DNA of 64,000 nt from contig LT629697.1 of NCBI GenBank assembly GCA_900100325.1, forward strand, positions 1,857,423 to 1,921,422, written 5' to 3'. Shown here one piece after another: positions 32,080 through 41,000 of the stretch. Position 1 is the first letter of the stretch. Every line of letters starts with the position of its first letter. The position numbers and the translations under genes were made by a program. A model generated the notes under the pieces. It worked only from the letters and a program-made list of their open reading frames with translations, was not told where the DNA came from and ran no database searches. Source of the DNA: Frankineae bacterium MT45. GTDB lineage: Bacteria > Actinomycetota > Actinomycetes > Mycobacteriales > Jatrophihabitantaceae.

Positions 32080-35000
32080 TTGGTGCGATCGCGGCGTTCG
32101 CGACGGTTGGTTGCGGCGCTGATTGTCGTCGTGCTGGCGCTTGGATTCGGTGTCGCCGGTACCCCGGCCGCCCAGGCCGCAGTCGAAGCGCCGCTCTCAC
32201 TTGCCTTCGATCAGCAGGTGTACGGAGACGCCCTCGTCTCGGGCAACTCAGTTGTGGTCTGCCCGGCCGGTAACACCGCCTGCACAGCCGCGACGAATCG
32301 CAGCGGCACGCAGAGCAGTGGCGTCAATGACAACTTCTACATGACGCAGACCGGCGCCAACGCCGCCAACAACTGGTTCAACTCCTCCAGCGTTCAGCTG
32401 ACGATCCCGACCGGGGCGTCGATCGCCTACGCCCGGCTGCTCTGGGCCGGCGACACCGGTGTGTTCCGCACCGGTACGAACTCGACGGTCACCCAGCGCT
32501 GCAACACGAGCAACTCGCCGAGTGCGGTGCAGCCGCCGGGCGCCGCGGCGAGCACACCCGTGCAGTTGACGGTCGGGTCCAATCCCGCAGTCTCGGTCAC
32601 GGCCGCGCGGTACACGGCCGACACGATCACCAACGTCACGGTGAACCAGCCGCAGTTCTACTCGGCCGCCGCGAACGTCACGCCCTCCTTTGCCAACGCC
32701 CCGACCGGCACCCCGCTGACCATCACCACGGCGAACGTCTGGACTCCGGCCGGCTTCGGCTGCTTCGGCGGCTGGTCGCTCGTGCTCGTCTACTCCTACC
32801 CGGCGGCCGATCCGGTGAATGCCCCGGTGAAGCGGGAGGTCTTCGTCTATGACGGCCACGTTCGGCAGAACTCGGTCGACCCGGCCACCACCACCACAGT
32901 CTCTGGCTTCCGGGTGAGTGGGCAGGTGAACGTCGGCGTCGTCGCGTATGAAGGCGACTGGGGTATCACTGGCGATCAGTTCTCGGTCAACGGAACCGCC
33001 CAGACGGACCCGGTCGGTCCGGGGGCATCGAGTACGAACTTCTTCACCTCCTACGCGCAGAACGCCTTCCCCGCCGCGGGCGTGAACAACTTCTCGGTCG
33101 ACGCTAAACAGTTCCCGGTCGCGTCAACCGTGATCAAACCGGGGGACACCTCGGCGAGCCTCAGCTTCAGCACCTCGGGTGACACCTACCTGGCGCAGGA
33201 ACTCGTCATGTCGGTCCCCATCCCCGCGCTGCAGATCACCAAGTCGGCGTCGCCGTCGACCGTGCACGCCGGGGACACCGTCACCTACACCATCACCGTG
33301 ACCAATCCGGTGGCCGGCAGCACCGCGACCGGCGTGGTCGTCAACGACCCGCTCACACCAGCCTGCAATAAAAACATAGGGAATCTCACCGGGAGCACCA
33401 CCTACACCTGTACCGGCGTGGCCGGATCGAGTTCCTTCACCAACATCGCCAATGCATCGGGGACGGACGCCCAGGGTGATGCCTTCACCGGAGCCGGACG
33501 GGCCGACGTGACCGTGCTGGCCCCCGCCATCTCGATCACCAAGACCACCGACCAGGCGGCCTATCGAGTCGGGGCGACCGTCACCTACACGATCACGGTC
33601 ACCAACACCGGAAACGCCACCCTCACCCCGGTGAACGTCGCCGACGCGAGCACACCGGGCTGTGCCCGGTCCCTCGGCTCGCTGGCCGCCGGGGCGAGCA
33701 CGAGCTACACCTGTACGGCCACAGCACCGGTCACCGGCAACAGCAATACGGCGTCGGTGACCGGCACCGACGCGCTGAACAGATCGGTGACGGCCTCGGC
33801 CACGGCGTCGGTTCCGGTCATCAGGCCGGCACTGACCCTGGTCAAGAGCGTCACGCCGACATCCGTCACCGCAGCCGGGCAGAGCGTCAGCTACTCCTTC
33901 AAGGTCACCAACTCCGGCGACTCCACGATCAACTCGCTCTCCATCGCCGACACCCTGACCGCACCGGCCGGACCGGTTCCGGCGATCACCTGCCCGGTCA
34001 CGACCCTGGCCGCGGCGGCGACCACGACCTGCACGGCGACGTACACCGCGACCCAGGCCGACGTCGACAACGGCAGCATCGCCAACAGTGCAGTCGCCAA
34101 CGGCCTCGACATCGTCGGGGGAGCCGTCGCTTCGAACGCCTCCACCGCGACAGTCACGATTGCCAAGGCACCGGCGCTGACGATCCGCAAGACCGCGGCT
34201 CCGACGACGGTCAACTCGGCCGGGCAGACGATCGCGTACTCCTTCGTCCTCACCAACACTGGCAACGTCACCGTGCACGCGCTGGCCCTCACCGATACCT
34301 TCACCGCGCCGGCCGGTCCGGTGCCGGCGATCACCTGCCCGACCACCACGCTCGCGCCCAACGCCTCGACCACCTGCAGCGCCACGTACACGACTACCCA
34401 GGCCGACATCGACTCCGGTTCGGTGACCAACTCGGCGACCGTCTCCGGCCTGGATCCAACGAACACCGCGGTCGTCTCGACCCCGTCCGTGGCGAGCGTG
34501 ACCGCGGCTCCTGGAGCCTCGCTCGCCCTGGTCAAGAGTGCGTCGCCGACGGTCGTCACCGCCGCCGGGCAGAAGGTGACGTACTCCTTCCTGGTCACCA
34601 ACACCGGCAACCTGACCCTGAACAATCTGGCCGTCACCGACACCTTCACCGCCCCGGCCGGTCCGGTGCCGGCGGTGACCTGCCCGACCACCACGCTCGC
34701 GCCCAACGCCTCGACCACCTGTACCGCGACCTACACCGCGACCCAGGCCGACATCGACAACGGCACGATCAAGAACTCGGCCATCGCCAACGCCACGGAC
34801 ACCAAGGGGCGTGCCGTCGCCTCCGCCCAGTCCAACGCGACCGTCTCGGTGACCGCCACCCCGAAGCTCGCCCTCACCAAGAGCGTGCTGCCGAAGACGG
34901 TCACCGCGGCCGGTCAGTCGGTGACCTACACCTTCGCCGTCAGCAATACCGGCAACGTCACGATCAAGAACCTGTCGATCCTCGATTCGATGACCTCACC

Positions 35001-38000
35001 GGCCGGGCCGGTCCCGTCGATCACCTGCCCCGTGACCACGCTGGCCCCAGGGGCGGGAACCAACTGCACCGCCACCTACACCGCGACCCAGGCCGACATC
35101 GACAACGGCACGATCAAGAACTCGGCGGTGGCACAGGGGAGTGACCCCGGCGGCAACACCGTGACGTCACCGGCCTCGACCGCGGTGGTGACGGCTCCGG
35201 CCAACGCCAGCTCCACCCTGGTGAAGACGGCAACGCCGGCGACCGTCACCGCCATCGGTCAGCAGATCAGCTTCACGTTCGTGGTCACCAACACCGGCAA
35301 TGTGACGCTCTCGAGTGTCGGCATCACCGACACGCTCACGGCGCCCGCATCACCGGCCGTGGTCGTCAACTGCCCGCCGGGCTCCGTCGCCCCCGGGGCG
35401 AGCGTGACCTGCACAGCGACGTACACAGCCACCCAGGCTGACGTCGACAACGGCTCGGTGAGCAATACCGCGACGGCTCAGACGGTGACACCGTCGGGTG
35501 TCACCCAGTCCACCCCGCCGTCGACCGCCTCCGTACCGGTGGCCGTCACGTCAGCCCTCACCATCAGCAAGGCCGCCTCACCGAGCACGATCAGCAGCGC
35601 CGGGCAGAACGTGAGTTACACCTTCACCGTCACCAACTCCGGGCAGACCACGATCTCCGGCATCGTCGTCAACGACCCGATGTTCACCGGTGGCAAGGCA
35701 CCCACCTGCCAGACCACAACCCTCGCCCCCGGCGCGTCGATGGTCTGCTCCGCCTCGTACACCAGCACCCAGGCTGACGTCGACCGCGGCTCCGTCGTCA
35801 ATACGGCGACGGCCAGCGGCACGACGCCGCAGGGGAGCCGGGTCACCTCGACGCCGAGCACGGCCACCGTCACCGCGACGGCGACGCCCCGACTGCAGCT
35901 GACGAAGTCGGCCAACCCGTCCTCCTTCGCGGCGGCCGGTGCCGCGATCACATACACGTTCACTGTCGTGAACGCCGGCAACGTCACCGTCTCGACCCTG
36001 GCGATCAGCGACACCCTGGCCGCGCCCGCCGGTCCACAACTGGCCCCGATCACCTGTGCCGCGACCAGCCTCGCGCCGAATGCCTCGACGACCTGTACGG
36101 CCACCTATGCCACCACCGCGGCCGACCTCGACAACGGGTCGATCAGCAATACGGCGACGGCCACCGGCAAGGCCCCCAGCGGCGGAACCGTCACCTCGAA
36201 CCAGTCGACGGCCACCGTCACCGCCGTTGCGAATGCGGCTCTCTCGCTGGTGAAGACGGTTAGCCCGACCACGATCACCCGGGCCGGGCAGGTCGTCACC
36301 TCGACGTTCACGGTGACCAACTCGGGGAACCAGACCATCACCAAGGTCGCCGTCACCGATGTGAACCGTGCACCGGCCGGAGCCCTAGCCGGCGCGGTGA
36401 CCTGCGCGGCGACGACGCTGGCCGCCGGGGCCTCGACGACCTGCAGCGTCACCTACGTCGCGACCCAGAACGACGTGGATCACGGGTCGATCGCCGACAC
36501 GGCGGTGGCCAGCGGGAACAATCCGGCCGGCGCAACGATCACCTCCAACTCCTCGTCGGGGCTCGTCACGGTGGTCCAGTCGCCGGCCCTGTCGGTGGTG
36601 AAGTCGGGTTCGGTGTCGCAGGTCCGTCTGGCCGGCCAGCAGGTCGTCTACTCGTTCCTGGTAACAAACCAGGGCAATGTGACGATTAGCGGGGTCTCGA
36701 TCGCTGACTCGTTCAGCAGCCCGGCCGGTCCGCCGGTGACGCCGACCTGCCCGACGACCGCGCTCGCGCCCGGCGCCAGCCTGACCTGCACGGCGACCTA
36801 CACCGCGACCCAGGCCGACATCGACAACGGCTCCATCCAGAACAGTGCGACGGCCAGTGCAACCGCACCTGACGGCACCCCCATCACCTCGCCGCCCTCG
36901 ACCGCGACCGTCACCGTTCCGCAGAACCCGTCGATGAGCCTGGTCAAGGCGGCGACCCCGACGACGGTCACCGCCGTCGGGCAGAGCGTCCAGTACACGT
37001 TCACCATTCGCAACACCGGCAACGTGACGCTGGGCCCGGTCGGCGTGTCTGACCTCTTCAGCCCGCCCGCGGCGCCGGCGCTGGCCGTCAACTGCCCGAG
37101 TACGGCGCTCGCCCCCGGCGCGGTGGCGACGTGTACAGCCAGCCACAGCGTCACCCAGGCCGACCTCGACAACGGTTCGATCAACAACTCGGCGACCGCG
37201 CAATCCACGGATCCGCAGGGAAACCCGGTGACATCGCCCCTCTCCACCGCGACCGTGGCCGCCACCCAGTCGGCGTCGCTGAGCGTCGCCAAGTCCGCCT
37301 CGCCGACGAGCATCACCAACGCCGGGGAGCGTGTCACCTACGCCTTCCTCGTCACCAACACCGGCAATGTGACGGTGACCGGCCTCGCCATCGCCGACAC
37401 GCTCGCCCCGCCCGCGGCCCCTCCGCTGACGCCGATCAACTGTCCGGTGACGCTCCTCGCGCCGGCCGCGACCACCACCTGCAGCGCGACGTACACGGCC
37501 ACCCAGGCCGACGTCGACAGCGGCTCGATCAACAACTCGGCCACCGCCACCGGGCGAGACCCGGCCGGGAAGGCCGTCGCCTCCGACCCATCGACGGCCA
37601 GCGTCACCGTCAACGCCTCCCCGTCGCTGAAGTTGGCCAAGACAGTCACCCCGACGATCTACGACACCGTCGGGCAGACGCTGACCTACACCTTCACCGT
37701 CACCAACAACGGAAATCAGACCGTCTCGGGGCTGGCCATCGCCGATCCGATGTTCACCGGCGCGAACGCGGCCGTCTGCGCGGCCACCACGCTGGCTCCA
37801 GCGGCCAAGACGACCTGCAGCGCCACACACGCCGTCACCCAGGCCGACCTCGACGCCGGGACGATCCAGAACACGGCGACCGCCAAGGGCCTCGACCCGA
37901 CGGGCGCCGCGGTGACCTCACCGGCAGCCACCGCCTCGGCCACCGCCAATCAGAGTCCCTTGCTGACGCTGATCAAGACGGCGAGCCCGACCAGCGTGAG

Positions 38001-41000
38001 CAGTGCCGGGTCGGTCATCACCTATAGCTTCCACGTGACGAACACTGGCAACGTCACCATCAACAACCTGTCGATCAACGACTCCTTCGTGCCGCCGGCG
38101 ACGGCGGCCAGCGCAGTCGTCTGCCCGTCGACGACGCTAGCCCCAGGAGTGGCCATCGACTGCACCTGGTCCTACACCGTGACCCAGAACGACATCGACA
38201 GCGGATCGATCAACAACACCGCGACCGCGGCCGGCACTGACCCGTCCGGGAACCCGATCAGCTCCCAGCCGTCATCAGCGACCGTCGCCGTGCCGGCCAC
38301 ACCGGCGCTGAGCGTCGTCAAGAAGGCGTCGCCGGCGACGATCACGGCGGCCGGACAGACGGTCAACTACACCTTCGCAGTCACCAATACTGGCAACGTC
38401 AGCCTCTCGCTCCTCTCGATCACTGACTCCTTCAGCGCCCCGGCCGGGCCACCGATCACCGTTAGTTGCCCGCAGCGCAGCATCGCCCCGACGGCCGTCG
38501 TCACCTGCACCGCCACCTACACCTCCAGCCAGGCCGACGTCGACAACGGCAGCATCACGAACTCGGCATTCGCGAGCGCCCAGACGCCGGGCGGGGCCAC
38601 GGTCAACTCAATCCCGTCGACGAGCACGGTCGCCGTCACGCAGAACCCGGCGCTCACCGTGCTGAAGACCGTCTCCCGCAGCAGCGTCACGGCGGCCGGG
38701 CAGGCGCTGAGCTACACCTTCACCGTGACGAACAGCGGCAACGTCTCGGTGAGCGCGATCGCCATCACCGATCCGATGTTCGCTGGCCCCAATGCCCCGG
38801 TCTGTGCGGCGACCTCGCTATCGCCCGGCCATTCGACGACCTGCACTGCGAACTACACGACCACCCAGGACGACATCGACGCCGGTCAGATTCGCAACAC
38901 CGCCACGGCCAGCGGCACCGATCCGCTGGGCCAGCCCGTCACTTCGGCGCCGTCGACGGTGACCGTGCAGGCTCAGCAGAACCCGTCTCTCCTGCTGGTG
39001 AAGTCGGCCCTCTCGCAGAGCATCGACACCGTCGGTCAGGCCGTCACCTACGCCTTCGCCGTGACGAACACGGGCAACGTCACCATCTCCAACCTCACGC
39101 TCGCCGACACTTTCGTCGCCCCGGCAGGCCCTGCGGCGGATGCCGTCTGCCCGGTGACCCTCCTCGCGCCGGGAGCCTCGACCACCTGCCTGGCGACCTA
39201 CACCTCCACGCAGGCCGACTTCGACGCCGGCATCATCACCAACACCGCGACGGCCAGCGGCCTTGATCCGCAGGGGAATCCAGCCGCCTCCAATCCCTCC
39301 ACCGCAGTGGTGGTCGCCAACGACAGCCTGAGCCTGGTGCTGCAGAAGACGGTGACCCCGAGCCAGATAACTACGGCCGGGCAGCAGGTCTTCTACCGCT
39401 TCGCCGTCACCAATACGGGCAACGTGACGATCCACAACCTCGTGGTGGAGGACGTCCTCGCGGCACCCGCCGGTCCCGCGGTCGCCGTTACCTGCCTGCA
39501 GACCTCGCTCGCCTCGCTGGCCAGCACGACGTGTAGCGCCACCTACACCGCAAGCCAGGCCGACGCCGACAACGGTCTGATCAGCAATACGGCGACGGTG
39601 ACGGGCCTCGACCCAACGAATACCCCGGTCACCACGAACCCCTCCACGGCGACGGTGGTGATCAACCCGGCGGCTTCGCTCACCCTGACTAAGGCGGCCA
39701 CTCCGACCACTGTCGATGCCGCCGGCCAGACGGTCCACTACACCTTCACCGTCGTCAATACCGGGAACGTCAGCGTCAATTCGCTCTCTATCGGTGACCC
39801 GGTGCTGCCGCGGTCGGTCACCCCGGCCTGTGTCGCGACCACCTTGGCCCCCGGTGCGAGCACGACCTGCACGGCCGACTACATCGTTACCCAGACCGAT
39901 GTCGACAACGGCCGGATCGTCAACGTCGCTGTCGCGAACGCGACGACGCCCGCCGGTGGCCCGGTGAGTTCCGACCAGGCCAGCGCCACCGTGAACGTCA
40001 CGCAGACTCCTCTCCTCGCGCTGCAGAAGACGGCCGGTTTCACGGCGCCGGTCAGCAGCGCGGGTGCCGCCATCAACTACAACTTCGCCCTCACCAACAA
40101 GGGGAATGTGACCCTCTCCGGCCTGGCGGTGATCGACCAGTTCGCCGCTCCGGCCGGACCGGAGTTGGCCGTCACCTGCCCCACCACCCCGCTCGCCCCC
40201 GGTGACACCGTGAACTGCAGCGCCAGCTACACGACGTCCCAGGCCGACATCGACAACGGCTCGATCAACAACCAGGCGTTCGCCACCGCGACGGCCCCGA
40301 ACGACGGCACGGTCAAGTCGCTCCCGTCGTCCGCCTCGGTGCCGATCACCCAGACGCCGGCACTGACGCTGAAGAAGACCGTGTCTCCGACCACCGCGTC
40401 GGCGGCCGGGGATCGGGTGAACTACACGTTCCTGGTCACCAACAGCGGCCAGACGACGATCACCAACCTGACCATCACCGACACTCTCACCGCCCCGGCC
40501 GCCCCCGTCCCGCCCGTCTCCTGCCCGGTCACGACGCTCGCACCGACTGACAGCACGACCTGCACGGCTAGCTACGTGCTCACCCAGGCCGACGTAGACA
40601 ACGGCTCGGTGGTGAACGTCGCCACCGCCAATGGTCTCTCGCCCAGCGGTGCCCCCGTCACCTCGCCGGAGTGGTCAGCGACGGTCACCGTCCCGGAGAA
40701 CGCCGGCCTCACGCTAACGAAGTCGGCGACGCCGACCACGGCGTCCACGGCTGGGGCGAAGATCAAATACAGCTTCCTGGTGACGAACAGCGGCAACGTG
40801 ACGCTCACGAACCTGACCATCGACGACACATTCGACGCGCCGGGCGGCCCACCCCTGAGCGACATCACCTGCCCGGTGACGACGCTGGCGCCGAATGGCG
40901 TGACGACCTGCACCGGCAACTACACGGTGACTCAGGCCGACGTGGACAGTGGGCGCCTACGTAACACCGCGCACGCCGTCGCCGCCGACCCGGCCACCAC

